DNA of 64,000 nt from Ectopseudomonas alcaliphila (GTDB taxonomy: Bacteria > Pseudomonadota > Gammaproteobacteria > Pseudomonadales > Pseudomonadaceae). The position numbers and the translations under genes were made by a program. The stretch is from NCBI RefSeq assembly GCF_900101755.1, contig NZ_FNAE01000008.1:62001-126000 (forward strand). Direction: 5' to 3'. The notes beneath the pieces are model-generated. The model had not been told where the DNA came from and made no database searches. It saw only the letters and a list, made by a program, of their open reading frames with translations. This document shows, piece by piece, positions 52,346 to 62,157 of the stretch; within the stretch, counting starts at the first letter, position 1, and the number at the start of each line of letters is the position of its first letter.

Positions 52346-53491
52346 ATGAGTAGCACCACTGTCTTACCTGTAAACGTTGTTCACGAAGCGATCGATGAGC
52401 GCCAGTTCGTCCGCGCCAAGATTCCCGCCCGCATCAGCCTGGAAGGTCACGGCCTGAAGGGCGTGGAATGCGAGATTCTGGACATCTCCCTGGGCGGTAT
52501 CGGCCTGTTCCTCGAGCAGCCGCTGAAACTCGGCAGCCTGTTCCACGGTTCGATCAAGCTGAAGCTGAACAAGATCGACCTGAACATCGACACCACACTG
52601 AAGATCGTCTCCCAGCGCGGCCATGAAGTGGGCGCCGAGTTCGTCGAGCTGGATCGGCAGAAGCGCGACATCCTGCGCTACATCATTTCGGCCTACATGT
52701 CCGGCGACATCGCCGACATCAACGGCCTGTTCAACGTGATGCAGCGCGAGAACTACATCAAGGAGCGCAAGACCAAGCAGGCCAATGCGCGCACGCCCAT
52801 GGAACGCCTGCAAGCGGCGCTGGGTTCGATGCTGTTTCTCGGCGCCGGCCTGGCCGCACTGAGCCTGATCGTCTACAAGAGCTACCTGCTGTTCTTCCAG
52901 ATGCCGGCCGCACAGGCGGTGGTCAGCGCCAACGCCTACGTGGTGAGCATGCCGGAAAACGGCAACCTCAAATACCTGATAGGCCCCGAGCAGACCAGCG
53001 TGAGCACCGGCCAACCACTGGCCAGCGTGTCCACGCAACTGGCCAGCAGCCTGACCAGCCCGACCGACATCGCCGCCCTGGCCAGCCTCTCCGAACAGGA
53101 TGCAGCCGCCCTGCTCGGCCGCGTGACCGTCGAGACGGTGATCGCCAGCCCCTGCGACTGCAGCCTGTACTTCCCCCGACCGCGTATGGATGGCTTCGCC
53201 TACAAGCAGGAGCAGCTGGTGCATCTGCTGCCGCAGGATCAGCCGCTGAACGTCAAGGCCAGCGTCCCCTTCGATCGCATGGACAAGATCGAGCGCGTGC
53301 GAGCGGTCGAGATGCGCGTCCTGGGCAGTGACACCCTCTACAGCGGCGAGATCGTCGCCAGCCGCGTCGACGACCAACGGCAGATGGTCGAGCTGACCAT
53401 CAAGCCGGATCAGGAGTTGCCGCGCAGCGCCTATCAATTGCCCACTGCCGTCGACTTCAAACTCGGCCTGCCCCTGCGCTGGACGTTCTGA
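52346..53491 (+). CDS. alg44: Alginate polymerase c-di-GMP receptor subunit Alg44
   Basis: Binds c-di-GMP to switch on Alg8. The 381 aa protein has an N-terminal PilZ domain with R19-x3-R23 (RQFVR) and D46-x-S48 (DISLGG), one membrane helix (about 165-190) and a periplasmic membrane-fusion-like region. Both c-di-GMP motifs are intact. The ATG at 52346 gives the family start; the frame is open from 52244. It is 7 bases before algK. Confidence 0.95.
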   Translation: MSSTTVLPVNVVHEAIDERQFVRAKIPARISLEGHGLKGVECEILDISLGGIGLFLEQPLKLGSLFHGSIKLKLNKIDLNIDTTLKIVSQRGHEVGAEFVELDRQKRDILRYIISAYMSGDIADINGLFNVMQRENYIKERKTKQANARTPMERLQAALGSMLFLGAGLAALSLIVYKSYLLFFQMPAAQAVVSANAYVVSMPENGNLKYLIGPEQTSVSTGQPLASVSTQLASSLTSPTDIAALASLSEQDAAALLGRVTVETVIASPCDCSLYFPRPRMDGFAYKQEQLVHLLPQDQPLNVKASVPFDRMDKIERVRAVEMRVLGSDTLYSGEIVASRVDDQRQMVELTIKPDQELPRSAYQLPTAVDFKLGLPLRWTF

Positions 53492-53498
53492 GGTCGCC

Positions 53499-54974
53499 AT
53501 GCCGGTCAGATATCTTCTTTGCACAACCGCTCTGATGCTGGCTCTCGCCAGCTCGGCTCATGCGGCGCGCAGCCTCGAGCAAGTCCGTTATGCGCTGTTT
53601 CAGGACGGCCAGGCGGAGGTCGAAGAAGACCTGCGTCATCTGTCCGCGCGTGGCGACCTGGCCGCCACTCGCCTGCTCGGCGAGGTGCTGGCCAGCCGCA
53701 GCCCGGCGAATACCACACAGGCCCTCGAGCTGTTCAAACAGGCCTTTGCCGATGGCCGCGGGGACATCGGCGCGCTGATTCCTCTGGCCCGGCTGGTGGA
53801 CAACAAGCCGCGCTGGCGCGAAGCCAACCGCGCATACATGCGCCAGGCGCTCGGCCGTTTCACACCTGGACGAGATTTCATCGCCGTCGACACGCGCCTG
53901 GAAGTATTTCTGGTCTACCCCGAGCTGTTCACGCAGGACGAAGTCACCCGGCTGATCGAGCTCTATGACCGCGCCTGCCTGATCTACTGCCACGCGCCGC
54001 TGTACCGAGCGGTGGCGGCGGCCCGCTACGGTGAAAGAAGCGAAGCCGAGAAGTGGTTCCAGCTGGCCGTGGAAAGCGACCCTCGCGCCGTGCAGCGTTA
54101 TTACGAGTTTCTTGGCGAACAGCGCAACGTGCTGTTTCGCGCCTTCGCCGAGCGCCTGGCGCCGCGCATGAATGCGCTGCCGATCGACCTGGTGCACCGC
54201 ATCGCCCAACAAGTGGCGAACATCCGCAACATCGAGATCAGCACCTTCAACAACAACCGCCCGACCACCCGCGCGCAGACCGACGAAGAAAAAGAAGCCC
54301 GCGAAGTCAAGGCGAAGGCCCATGCCAGCCTGGTCGAACAGCTCGACCGCGAAGTGCTGCAGTGGCTGGACAACGCCATCGAGCGTGATTTCGGCCCGGC
54401 CATGCTGAGCAAGGCCAGCTTCCTCATGACCGCACCGGACCGCTACAGCCCGGAGCCCGTGCTGGCCCTGATCCAGCGTCTGGAACAACGCCAGGGCGAG
54501 AACCTGACCCTGAGCATGGCCGAACGCGAAAACCCGATCACCCCGCAGCGCATCAAAGCACTGCGCGCCAGCCTGCACATGGTGCTGTGGCGCACCCTCG
54601 ATCCGCGGTTGAGTCAACGCCTGATCACCGAACTGCAGGCCGAGCAGTACCCCGAGGCCCTGCTGCTCGAAGGCGACCTGTACAGCCAGGGCGGGCTGGA
54701 CGAGCCCGATCAGGATCGCGCTCTGGCGCTGTACATGACAGAAGCCCGCCAGGGTTCGGTGAACGCCCTGCTGCGCATCGCCCGCCTCTATACCTACGGC
54801 CGTGCCATCTGCCGCGACAACGGCAAGGCTTACTCCTTCGCCTATGCCGCCCATGAACTGGGCGACCAGCGCGCCACGGATCTGATGCACACGCTCAGCA
54901 CCCGGCTCACGCCTGAACAGCGCGATATAGCCGCCGCCGAAGGCAACCGTCTTATCGAGGAATCCACACTGTGA
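53499..54974 (+). CDS. algK: Alginate secretion TPR protein AlgK, without lipobox
   Basis: TPR/Sel1 scaffold that in P. aeruginosa is an outer-membrane lipoprotein connecting AlgE to the periplasmic complex. The 491 aa protein has a signal peptide (MPVRYLLCTTALMLALASSAHA) and Sel1-like repeats (for example DLAATRLLGEVLASRSPANTTQALELFKQAFADGRGDIGALIPLARLV and GSVNALLRIARLYTYGRAICRDNGKAYSFAYAAHELGDQRATDLM). The only N-terminal cysteine is residue 8, inside the hydrophobic core and not in a lipobox, so a lipid anchor is not expected. It overlaps algE by 4 bases. Confidence 0.9.
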   Translation: MPVRYLLCTTALMLALASSAHAARSLEQVRYALFQDGQAEVEEDLRHLSARGDLAATRLLGEVLASRSPANTTQALELFKQAFADGRGDIGALIPLARLVDNKPRWREANRAYMRQALGRFTPGRDFIAVDTRLEVFLVYPELFTQDEVTRLIELYDRACLIYCHAPLYRAVAAARYGERSEAEKWFQLAVESDPRAVQRYYEFLGEQRNVLFRAFAERLAPRMNALPIDLVHRIAQQVANIRNIEISTFNNNRPTTRAQTDEEKEAREVKAKAHASLVEQLDREVLQWLDNAIERDFGPAMLSKASFLMTAPDRYSPEPVLALIQRLEQRQGENLTLSMAERENPITPQRIKALRASLHMVLWRTLDPRLSQRLITELQAEQYPEALLLEGDLYSQGGLDEPDQDRALALYMTEARQGSVNALLRIARLYTYGRAICRDNGKAYSFAYAAHELGDQRATDLMHTLSTRLTPEQRDIAAAEGNRLIEESTL

Positions 54975-56362
54975 GCGCTCCCAATGTCCTTAGCCGCGCA
55001 GCCCTGCTGCTCGCCTGCCTGCCGCTCGGTCTGCTGCACGCAGAAGAAACCAGCATCACCTCGCCCGAGCTGGAGCCGGTCACCTCGCTGCTGACGCACA
55101 AGCTGTTCCTGCGTACCGGCTACGGGCCGGACGAAACGCGCCTGGGCGAAGACCGTCGCAGCTTCTTCAGCTTGCGCTACGAGCCGTCCTACCGCTGGTA
55201 CTCCCCCGAACAACGCTGGGCAAAGTGGGAAGCCTTCGGCCGCCTGTGGCTCAACTACGACACCGATCCAAATGCCCTGCAAAGCGACGAGGGCAACGAC
55301 GAAAACGTATCGAGCCGGCGCCATGCCTACAGCGAGGCCCGCGAGTTCTATGTACGCCGCAACCTGCTGGGCGACGACCCGCGTTTTTCCGCGACCTTCG
55401 GCCGCCAGCGCTTCAGCGATCGTTTCGGCATCTGGTGGGACGACAGCATCGAAGCCCTGCGCCTGGACTACAACGACAGCTTCGCCAGCGGCTTCGTCGC
55501 CATCGCGGAGAAGTTCTACTACTACAACTCCGACGACAACCGCCTCGACCCGCGCGACAAGAAGATTCGTTACCTGATGGCCGAGTACGCCTGGCGCTGG
55601 CATGCCGACCACTGGATCGGTGCGCGCCTGCTGCACGAGGACGACTACTCGGGCAGCTCGCCCGATGATCGCCAGGACTTCGATGGCCTGCGCTACGGCG
55701 TATTCCTGCACGGTGACACCCGCCACCTGACGTCGCTGGTCAGCGACTACCATCTGGAAGTCGCGGCACTCGACGGCAGGCTGGAAACCACGCAGAACAA
55801 TGGCCTGCGCGATAGCGGCGACAAGACCGGCTGGGCCGTGGTGGCGGATGTCGGCAAGCGCTTCGAAACGCTGCCATGGACACCGCGCGTAGGCATCAGC
55901 GGCGGCCTCACCGATCGCCCGGATGACAGCGGCAGCGACGGTTTCACCCTCAACCGCATCCAGTCCGACCGGCGCAACGATCCGCTGAGCTACAGCAGTC
56001 GCCTGGTCAGCAACCTGGTCAGCGTCAACCTGAGCAACCTGGCCTTCTACGGCATCGTGCTGGAAACCCAGCCCACCGATCGCACTGCGTTGGATGTGCG
56101 CATCAGCGATCTGCGCCTGCGCAACCGTTCGGCGCAACTGCCCCTGCGCACCACCAACGAAGGCGTGGTGCGCGATACCGGCTCGTCTCATCTGGGCCAG
56201 GTGCTCGACATCAACCACTACTGGCGCATGTTCCCGCTGGCCTACGACGGCAAGCGGGTACAGCTCAACACCCTGGCCAGCCTGAGCTACTTCAAGGCCG
56301 GCAGCGCGCTGGAAATCGGTGATGACTATCAACTGACGCTGGGCATAACCCTGACTTACTGA
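54971..56362 (+). CDS. algE: Alginate outer-membrane porin AlgE
   Basis: Eighteen-strand barrel through which alginate leaves the cell. The 463 aa protein starts at a GTG, has a signal peptide (VLSRAALLLACLPLGLLHA) and then AlgE features: KLFLRTGYGPDETRLGEDRRSFFSLRYEPSYRWY, ARE­FYVRRNLLGDDPRFSATFGRQRFSDRFGIWWDDSIEALRLDY and the aromatic C-terminus LTLGITLTY. It is slightly shorter than P. aeruginosa AlgE (490). Its start overlaps the algK stop. Confidence 0.95.
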   Translation: MSAPNVLSRAALLLACLPLGLLHAEETSITSPELEPVTSLLTHKLFLRTGYGPDETRLGEDRRSFFSLRYEPSYRWYSPEQRWAKWEAFGRLWLNYDTDPNALQSDEGNDENVSSRRHAYSEAREFYVRRNLLGDDPRFSATFGRQRFSDRFGIWWDDSIEALRLDYNDSFASGFVAIAEKFYYYNSDDNRLDPRDKKIRYLMAEYAWRWHADHWIGARLLHEDDYSGSSPDDRQDFDGLRYGVFLHGDTRHLTSLVSDYHLEVAALDGRLETTQNNGLRDSGDKTGWAVVADVGKRFETLPWTPRVGISGGLTDRPDDSGSDGFTLNRIQSDRRNDPLSYSSRLVSNLVSVNLSNLAFYGIVLETQPTDRTALDVRISDLRLRNRSAQLPLRTTNEGVVRDTGSSHLGQVLDINHYWRMFPLAYDGKRVQLNTLASLSYFKAGSALEIGDDYQLTLGITLTY

Positions 56363-56379
56363 CCGAGAGCAGCGCTAGC

Positions 56380-57813
56380 ATGATCTTCGCCTCCAACGTC
56401 TTTCTGTTCCTGTTTTTGCCGGTGTTCCTGCTCTGTTACTACATAGCCAAGGACCACTGGCGCTCGTACGTGATCGTGCTCGGCAGCTACCTGTTCTACG
56501 CCTGGTGGCGCCCGGACTTCCTTCTGCTGTTCGTCGCCATTTCGTACTGGAACTACTGGTTCGGCCTGCGCATTAAGGCGCGGGTGGATGCCGGCGAGAA
56601 GAAGATCGCCTTTCGCCTGCTGACCGTCGGCGTGATCGGCAACCTGGCCACGCTCGGCTACTTCAAGTACGCCAACTTCGGCGCCGACGTGCTGGTGGCG
56701 GTGCTGGAACCCCTGGGCATCAATACCTTCACCCTGGAACACATCATCCTGCCGCTGGGCATCTCCTTCTATGTGTTCCAGGCGCTGAGCTACATCGTCG
56801 ACATCTACCGACGCAACGCCGAGCCCACCAATCGCTTCGTCGATTTCGCCGCCTATATCGCCCTCTTCCCGCAACTGATCGCCGGGCCGATTCTGCGCTA
56901 CAGCCTGATCGACAAGCAGTTGAAGAACCGCACCCACTCGCTGGAGCTGTTCTCCCTCGGTGCCTGCCGCTTCATGCTCGGCTTCATCAAGAAAGTGCTG
57001 ATCGCCGACTCCCTGGCGCCGATGAATACCCTGTTCATTGGCGGCGGTGGTGAGCTGCAGATGGCCGACGCCTGGTTCGGCCTGCTGATATCCGCGTTGC
57101 AGCTGTACTTCGACTTCTCCGGCTACAGCGACATGGCCATCGGCCTGGGCATGATGATGGGCTTTCGCTTCGCCGAGAACTTCAACCAGCCCTATATCGC
57201 GCAGAGCATCACCGAGTTCTGGCAGCGCTGGCACATGACCCTGGCCGACTTCCTGCGCGATTACGTGTACATGCCGCTGGTACGCAAGCGCCTGGTCGGC
57301 ATGCTCGTCGGGCTGGTCATCACCATGGTGCTGTCCGGGCTCTGGCACGGACCAAGCTTCGCCTTCATCTTCTGGGGGCTGTTCTTCGGGATCGCCATGG
57401 TGATCGAGCGCAAGCTGGGCATCGCCACCAAGGTCAACACGCCCTACAACTTCTGGCGCAACGCCCGCTGCATGTTTCTGCTGGCCTCCTGCATGCCGCT
57501 GTTCTTCACCGGCAACCTGCCGCACAGCCTGCAGGTCTATCAGGCGCTGATCGGCCTCAATGGCATCGGCTCGCTGGACCTTTACTGGTTCGGCACCTCC
57601 GCCATGACCATGACCTTCACCCTGATCGCCCTGCTGTGGATCGTCATCGCCGGCGGCATCAACATTCGCTACTACGCCAGCACCGGCAAGGACTCGTACT
57701 TCATGCAGCACGTCAGCGGCTTCGGCGCCCTGTTGCTGTGGGTCGGCTTCCTGCTGACGCTGACCCGACTGGCCGCGAACTCCTTCTCACCCTTCCTGTA
57801 TTTCCAGTTCTGA
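56380..57813 (+). CDS. algI: Alginate O-acetyltransferase AlgI (MBOAT)
   Basis: Membrane-bound O-acyltransferase that passes acetyl groups into the periplasm for AlgJ and AlgX. The 477 aa protein has about 11 membrane helices, the MBOAT region PLGISFYVFQALSYIVDIYRR, FQLIAGPI-type segment, FDFSGYSDMAIGLGMMMGF, and the active-site histidine H323 in SGLWHGPSF. It is about 40 residues shorter than P. aeruginosa AlgI (520) at the C-terminus. It is followed by algJ after 10 bases. Confidence 0.95.
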   Translation: MIFASNVFLFLFLPVFLLCYYIAKDHWRSYVIVLGSYLFYAWWRPDFLLLFVAISYWNYWFGLRIKARVDAGEKKIAFRLLTVGVIGNLATLGYFKYANFGADVLVAVLEPLGINTFTLEHIILPLGISFYVFQALSYIVDIYRRNAEPTNRFVDFAAYIALFPQLIAGPILRYSLIDKQLKNRTHSLELFSLGACRFMLGFIKKVLIADSLAPMNTLFIGGGGELQMADAWFGLLISALQLYFDFSGYSDMAIGLGMMMGFRFAENFNQPYIAQSITEFWQRWHMTLADFLRDYVYMPLVRKRLVGMLVGLVITMVLSGLWHGPSFAFIFWGLFFGIAMVIERKLGIATKVNTPYNFWRNARCMFLLASCMPLFFTGNLPHSLQVYQALIGLNGIGSLDLYWFGTSAMTMTFTLIALLWIVIAGGINIRYYASTGKDSYFMQHVSGFGALLLWVGFLLTLTRLAANSFSPFLYFQF

Positions 57814-57823
57814 GGATGCCTCC

Positions 57824-58927
57824 ATGTTTCCGGTGATGAACTCGGCCAGCAAGATCAACGGGATTCTCTTCTGCGTGATGCTGTGCGCCATGTTCCTGTA
57901 CTCGCTGCCGGCGGTGTTCGCCTTCGCCGGCACTCAGACCCAGGCCCTGTCGCTGTTTCTCGACGGCAAACTGGTGCGCAAGTTCGAGCAGTTCTACGAC
58001 AAGCAATTGTTCCTGCGCGACCCGTCCGTCGAGCTGTGGGCCAACATCCAGCACGCGATCTTTCGTGAAGGCGCCAGTGGCGTGGTACTGGGGCGTGACG
58101 GCTGGTTGTTCACCAACCAGGAGTACCTGCAGCCCAGAGACCTCGAGGGCAACCTGGAACGGCAAATCGTGCTGATCGACAAGGTGCGCGCGCAACTGGC
58201 GCAGCAGGGCGCGCGACTGATCGTCCTGCCGGTTCCGATGAAGCTGGACACCTACGCCGCGCACTCCACCTATGCGCCTTCGGAGCAGATCAGCGGCCTG
58301 TACCAACACTTCAGCGAACGCCTGCGTGAACACGGCATCGATACCGTGGATCTGCGCAGCGCCTACCTGAGCGTTGCGGCCACCGAGCCGCTGTTCCTGC
58401 GTAACGATACCCACTGGAGCCCAAGGGGAGCCGAACTGGCAGCCCAGACCCTGGCCGCGCAGTTTCCCGAGCTCCTGGGCGAGACCCCTTACCTGACCCA
58501 GGCCGTCAGTGAAAAAGAAGTCACCGGCGATCTGCTCAACTACCTCAAGTTCGACCCCAGGCTGGCGCCCAGCTATTTCGAGCCGGTGCATATCCAGCTC
58601 TACGAAACCCTGCAGCAGAGCCGCAACGACCTCGCCGACAGCCTGTTCGGCGAAGAGGCCGTGTCACTGGCGCTGGTGGGCACCAGCTACACGCGTATCG
58701 ATGACTGGAACTTCGTCGGCTTCCTTAAGGAAGCCCTGCAGCGTGACCTGGTGAGCGTCGCGCTGGAGGCCCGCGGCCCGTTCCAGTCGATGAACGAATT
58801 TCTCGCCGGCCCGGCCGCGAAAAGCGGTGAGCTGCAGACGGTCATCTGGGAGTTCCCCCTGCGCACCCTGCTCGCCCAGCGCCAGATTCCTACCCCCCTG
58901 GCTACGCCAGAAACTGCCCAACACTGA
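57824..58927 (+). CDS. algJ: Alginate O-acetylation protein AlgJ
   Basis: Periplasmic SGNH-like acetyltransferase anchored by an N-terminal helix (INGILFCVMLCAMFLYSLPAVFAFA). The 367 aa protein has the catalytic pair D195 and H197 in NDTHWS and the serine S288 in VGTSYT, which correspond closely to AlgJ D190/H192/S288. The ATG at 57824 could be replaced by an in-frame ATG at 57836. AlgF and AlgX genes follow. Confidence 0.93.
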   Translation: MFPVMNSASKINGILFCVMLCAMFLYSLPAVFAFAGTQTQALSLFLDGKLVRKFEQFYDKQLFLRDPSVELWANIQHAIFREGASGVVLGRDGWLFTNQEYLQPRDLEGNLERQIVLIDKVRAQLAQQGARLIVLPVPMKLDTYAAHSTYAPSEQISGLYQHFSERLREHGIDTVDLRSAYLSVAATEPLFLRNDTHWSPRGAELAAQTLAAQFPELLGETPYLTQAVSEKEVTGDLLNYLKFDPRLAPSYFEPVHIQLYETLQQSRNDLADSLFGEEAVSLALVGTSYTRIDDWNFVGFLKEALQRDLVSVALEARGPFQSMNEFLAGPAAKSGELQTVIWEFPLRTLLAQRQIPTPLATPETAQH

Positions 58928-58942
58928 CCGAGGTACCGTCGT

Positions 58943-59584
58943 ATGCCTGCCTTCATTTCACGCGCACTGATCATCCTGCTGACGATCGCCAGCGCCGCCG
59001 CCCAAGCCCAGGACGGCAACGCCGACCTCTATGACCCGGTGGCCCCGGCCAACTCGGCTTTCGTGCGGGTACTCAACCTCAGCGAACGCAACATCGAAGT
59101 CACCCTCAGCGGCAAGAACAAGCCCCAGGTCGTCACCGGCGGGCAGTTCGGCGGCTATCGCTTCGTCGCGCCAGGCAAGCAGCGCATTGCCGTAGCCAAC
59201 CAGGCGGTGGAACACGAGCTGAAGGCCAACACCGCCAGCACGGTGATCTACCGCGACGGCCAGTTGCTGCTGATCGCCGACCAGTTCGTCAACGAACCGC
59301 GCAAGGCGCAGATCGCCTTCTACAACCTCACCGACAAGCCGGCAGCGCTGAAGACCGTCGACGGGCAGCACGTGGTGGTCGACACCATCAAGCGCGACCA
59401 GACCGGCAGCCGCATGGTCAACGAGCTGAAGATCGCCTTCGCCGCCTATGCCGAGAGCGAACAGCTGATCGGTTTCGACGAGCTGTTCCTGAAAAAGGGC
59501 CGCTCCTATAGCTATGCCCTGCTACCTGCGGCCAACGGTTACCGCGCAATAACCCTGGCCAACAGCATCGACCCCAGCGAATGA
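58943..59584 (+). CDS. algF: Alginate O-acetylation protein AlgF
   Basis: Small periplasmic protein required for alginate acetylation. The 213 aa protein has a signal peptide (MPAFISRALIILLTIASAAAQA), then DLYDPVAPANSAFVRVLNLSERNIEVTLSG and GFDELFLKKGRSYSYALLPAANG, typical of AlgF, whose fold is two beta-rich domains. It lies between algJ and algX. Confidence 0.93.
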   Translation: MPAFISRALIILLTIASAAAQAQDGNADLYDPVAPANSAFVRVLNLSERNIEVTLSGKNKPQVVTGGQFGGYRFVAPGKQRIAVANQAVEHELKANTASTVIYRDGQLLLIADQFVNEPRKAQIAFYNLTDKPAALKTVDGQHVVVDTIKRDQTGSRMVNELKIAFAAYAESEQLIGFDELFLKKGRSYSYALLPAANGYRAITLANSIDPSE

Positions 59585-59618
59585 ACCCTGAACGGCTGGC
59601 CAAACAAGTGAGCGGACG

Positions 59619-61037
59619 ATGACCCCAAAGAGCATGAAGCACTATTTTCTACTGGCCATCGGCAGCCTGATCGCAGCGGGCGTACACAACGCCTCCGCTG
59701 CGGCGCAGAGCGAAAAGACCGATGAATGCACGGATTTGCAATGCCTGATCTGCCCGCAACTCAGTGCGCCCGAGGAATATGCCGAAGGCAACATGAAGGC
59801 ACTCAAGCAGATCGTACCGGGGAGCGATCGCTGGCTGTTCCGTTCGGAAGTCGACCTGACCAACGAGTTCGGCATTCCGCCGGCCATGCAGCCAGAGTTC
59901 GCCCGCCTGATGCGTGCGTTCGCCAGCCATGGCACCCAGGTCGCGGTGGCCGTGCAGCCTACTCGCGGCCTGATGCATCGCGCCCAGCTGCAGCCGGGGC
60001 ACATGCATGGCTTCGACTACGCGCGCGCCAGCGCCAACCTGCGCAAGTTCATGCAGCAGATGCGTGACGGCGGCGCCATCGTTCCGGACATCATGACCCT
60101 GGTGGAGCAGCCGCCGAAGGATTTCTTCTTCCGCCGCGATCACCACTGGACCCCCGTAGGTGCAGAGGCCACCGCCCGCGTCACCGCCGACGCCATTCGC
60201 CAGCACCCGGTCTACGCGCAACTCCCGCGCAAGGGCTACACCACCGAGCAAACCCTGACCCTGCACAAAGACGGCACCCTCAACCTCGGCCTGGCAGCTA
60301 TCTGCGGCAACCATTTCGGTTATCAGTTCGTCCCCGGCTACCAGACCGTTCCGGAAGATAACGATGCGGCCCTGCTGTTCGAAGATCAGCCCGACCCGGA
60401 AATCGTCCTGGTCGGCACCAGTAACTCCGCCGCCCGTGAAGACGAGACCAAGCAGTTCAACTTCGACGGTTTTCTCAAGCAGTACCTGAGCAGCGACCTG
60501 ATCAACTACGCCCTGCCCGGTGCGGGCCAGGACGGCTCGCTGCTGGAATATCTGCTGTCACCCAACTACGCCCCGGACAAGGCGCCCAAGCTGATCATCT
60601 GGGAGCTGCCGGCCAACTACCGTCTCGATGGCGACCTGATGTACCGCCAGCTGATCCCGGCGGTCAACGGCGGCTGCAAAGCCAGCGACAGCCTGCTCGA
60701 AGCACGTCTGGAACGTCCCGCCATGGGCCTCAACGATCGTCTCGAACTGCTCAGCAACGCCGGTGCGCAGCGCAAGGACCTCAAGGGCCGCAATGCGCTG
60801 CTCGACATCCGCATCAGCGACCCCAACATCAAGAACTTCTACATCATCACCTACTACGACAACGGCACACGCGACAAGGTGTGGTTCCGCCGTGAGGCCA
60901 TCGTCACCGGCGGCCAGTACTACCTGGAACTGAGCCGTGCCGCGGAGTTCCGCGACGCCAACCTGCTGTCGGTGCTGCTCGAACCTACCCAGGTGGTGGA
61001 GCAGCCCTTCCAGATCGAGACCAAGCTATGTCTGTGA
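59619..61037 (+). CDS. algX: Alginate acetyltransferase/export protein AlgX
   Basis: Periplasmic terminal alginate O-acetyltransferase with a C-terminal carbohydrate-binding module. The 472 aa protein has a signal peptide (MKHYFLLAIGSLIAAGVHNASA), a GDSL/SGNH domain with D174 and H176 in RRDHHWT and S268 in GTSNS, and a beta-sandwich module from about 345. This matches the P. aeruginosa AlgX triad and length (474). The ATG at 59619 could also be at the fifth codon later. It overlaps algL by 10 bases. Confidence 0.94.
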   Translation: MTPKSMKHYFLLAIGSLIAAGVHNASAAAQSEKTDECTDLQCLICPQLSAPEEYAEGNMKALKQIVPGSDRWLFRSEVDLTNEFGIPPAMQPEFARLMRAFASHGTQVAVAVQPTRGLMHRAQLQPGHMHGFDYARASANLRKFMQQMRDGGAIVPDIMTLVEQPPKDFFFRRDHHWTPVGAEATARVTADAIRQHPVYAQLPRKGYTTEQTLTLHKDGTLNLGLAAICGNHFGYQFVPGYQTVPEDNDAALLFEDQPDPEIVLVGTSNSAAREDETKQFNFDGFLKQYLSSDLINYALPGAGQDGSLLEYLLSPNYAPDKAPKLIIWELPANYRLDGDLMYRQLIPAVNGGCKASDSLLEARLERPAMGLNDRLELLSNAGAQRKDLKGRNALLDIRISDPNIKNFYIITYYDNGTRDKVWFRREAIVTGGQYYLELSRAAEFRDANLLSVLLEPTQVVEQPFQIETKLCL

Positions 61038-62143
61038 GGATTTCGCCCAGCCGCCTGACGGCCATGCTGGTGCTGCTCGCCGGCCCCGTGAGCGCCAGCG
61101 CCACGCAGTCGATCTGGAGCAACCACACACCGAACATAGCGGCGCAGATGACGGCCGACTACCGCCACGAGAGCTGCCCGAAAAAACCGCCTGCGGCCTA
61201 CACCGGACACCTGCAACTGGACAGCAAGTACGACCAGAGCGACGCCAGCAAATCGCGGCTGGTGGCGCGCCAGAGCAAAGACACCGAACGTATCCGCCAG
61301 CAAGTGAAGCAATACATCGGCGGCCTGGTGAAAGCGACTCAGGTGTTCCAGCGCACCAGCAAGGCCAACGAAGCCACTACCGCCCTGGCCTGCCTGAACC
61401 AGTGGCTCGATGCCTGGGCCAGCAAATCGGCGCTGCTCAGCGACGACGCCAGCAAGACCGGCGTCGCCTCGCGCAAATGGGCACTGGCCGCCATCGCCTC
61501 GACACTGCTCAAGGTGCAGGCCCTGAGCGATGAGCGCTATCAGTTGAGCGCCGTTCAGGCGCGCTGGCTGGGGCAGCTGTCGGCCAAGGTGATGGCCGAA
61601 TACGAGCCGCGCCGCTACGACAGCGGCATCTACTTCAACAACCACGACTACTGGGCCGCCTGGGCCGTGGCCGCCACCGCCATGCTGCTCGATGATGACC
61701 GTGCTCTGGCCTGGGCCGATGTCGCGCTGCGCCGCGCCTTCACCCAGCTCACTCCCGGCAAGGGTGACTACCAGTACCTGCCCCTGGAGGTCGCCCGCGG
61801 CCGCCTGGCTGCCGACTACAGCCAATACGCCCTGGTACCGCTGATGCTACTGGTGGAGGCCGCCGAACATAACGGTCGCCCGCTCACCGAGCAGGAGCGC
61901 GAGAAACTCGCCGGCCTGGCCAACTTTGCCGCGCGCGCCGTGCTGGAGCCCAAGGCCCTGGCGGAACTGACCGAGCGCCAGAGCGAAGTCGGCCCACACA
62001 AGATGGTCTGGGTGCTGCCTTTTCTTACTCGCTATCCGCAGCACCAATGGGCCGCACGCCTGTACCAGGCGCACGGCAAAGCCATCAATCATTACAGCCA
62101 GGTGGGCGGCGATCTGAAACCGCTGTACCCCCAGCTCAACTGA
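61028..62143 (+). CDS. algL: Alginate lyase AlgL (PL5)
   Basis: Periplasmic PL5 lyase that clears misrouted polymer and is part of the export complex. The 371 aa protein has a signal peptide (about 1-25), FNNHDYWAAWAVAATAML (catalytic N204-N205-H206), the KGDYQYLPLEVARGRLAADYSQYALVPLMLL segment with catalytic Arg/Tyr, and a C-terminal helical toroid. Motifs are intact. It overlaps algX and precedes algG by 14 bases. Confidence 0.94.
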   Translation: MSVRISPSRLTAMLVLLAGPVSASATQSIWSNHTPNIAAQMTADYRHESCPKKPPAAYTGHLQLDSKYDQSDASKSRLVARQSKDTERIRQQVKQYIGGLVKATQVFQRTSKANEATTALACLNQWLDAWASKSALLSDDASKTGVASRKWALAAIASTLLKVQALSDERYQLSAVQARWLGQLSAKVMAEYEPRRYDSGIYFNNHDYWAAWAVAATAMLLDDDRALAWADVALRRAFTQLTPGKGDYQYLPLEVARGRLAADYSQYALVPLMLLVEAAEHNGRPLTEQEREKLAGLANFAARAVLEPKALAELTERQSEVGPHKMVWVLPFLTRYPQHQWAARLYQAHGKAINHYSQVGGDLKPLYPQLN

Positions 62144-62157
62144 CTCAGGATGCCACC

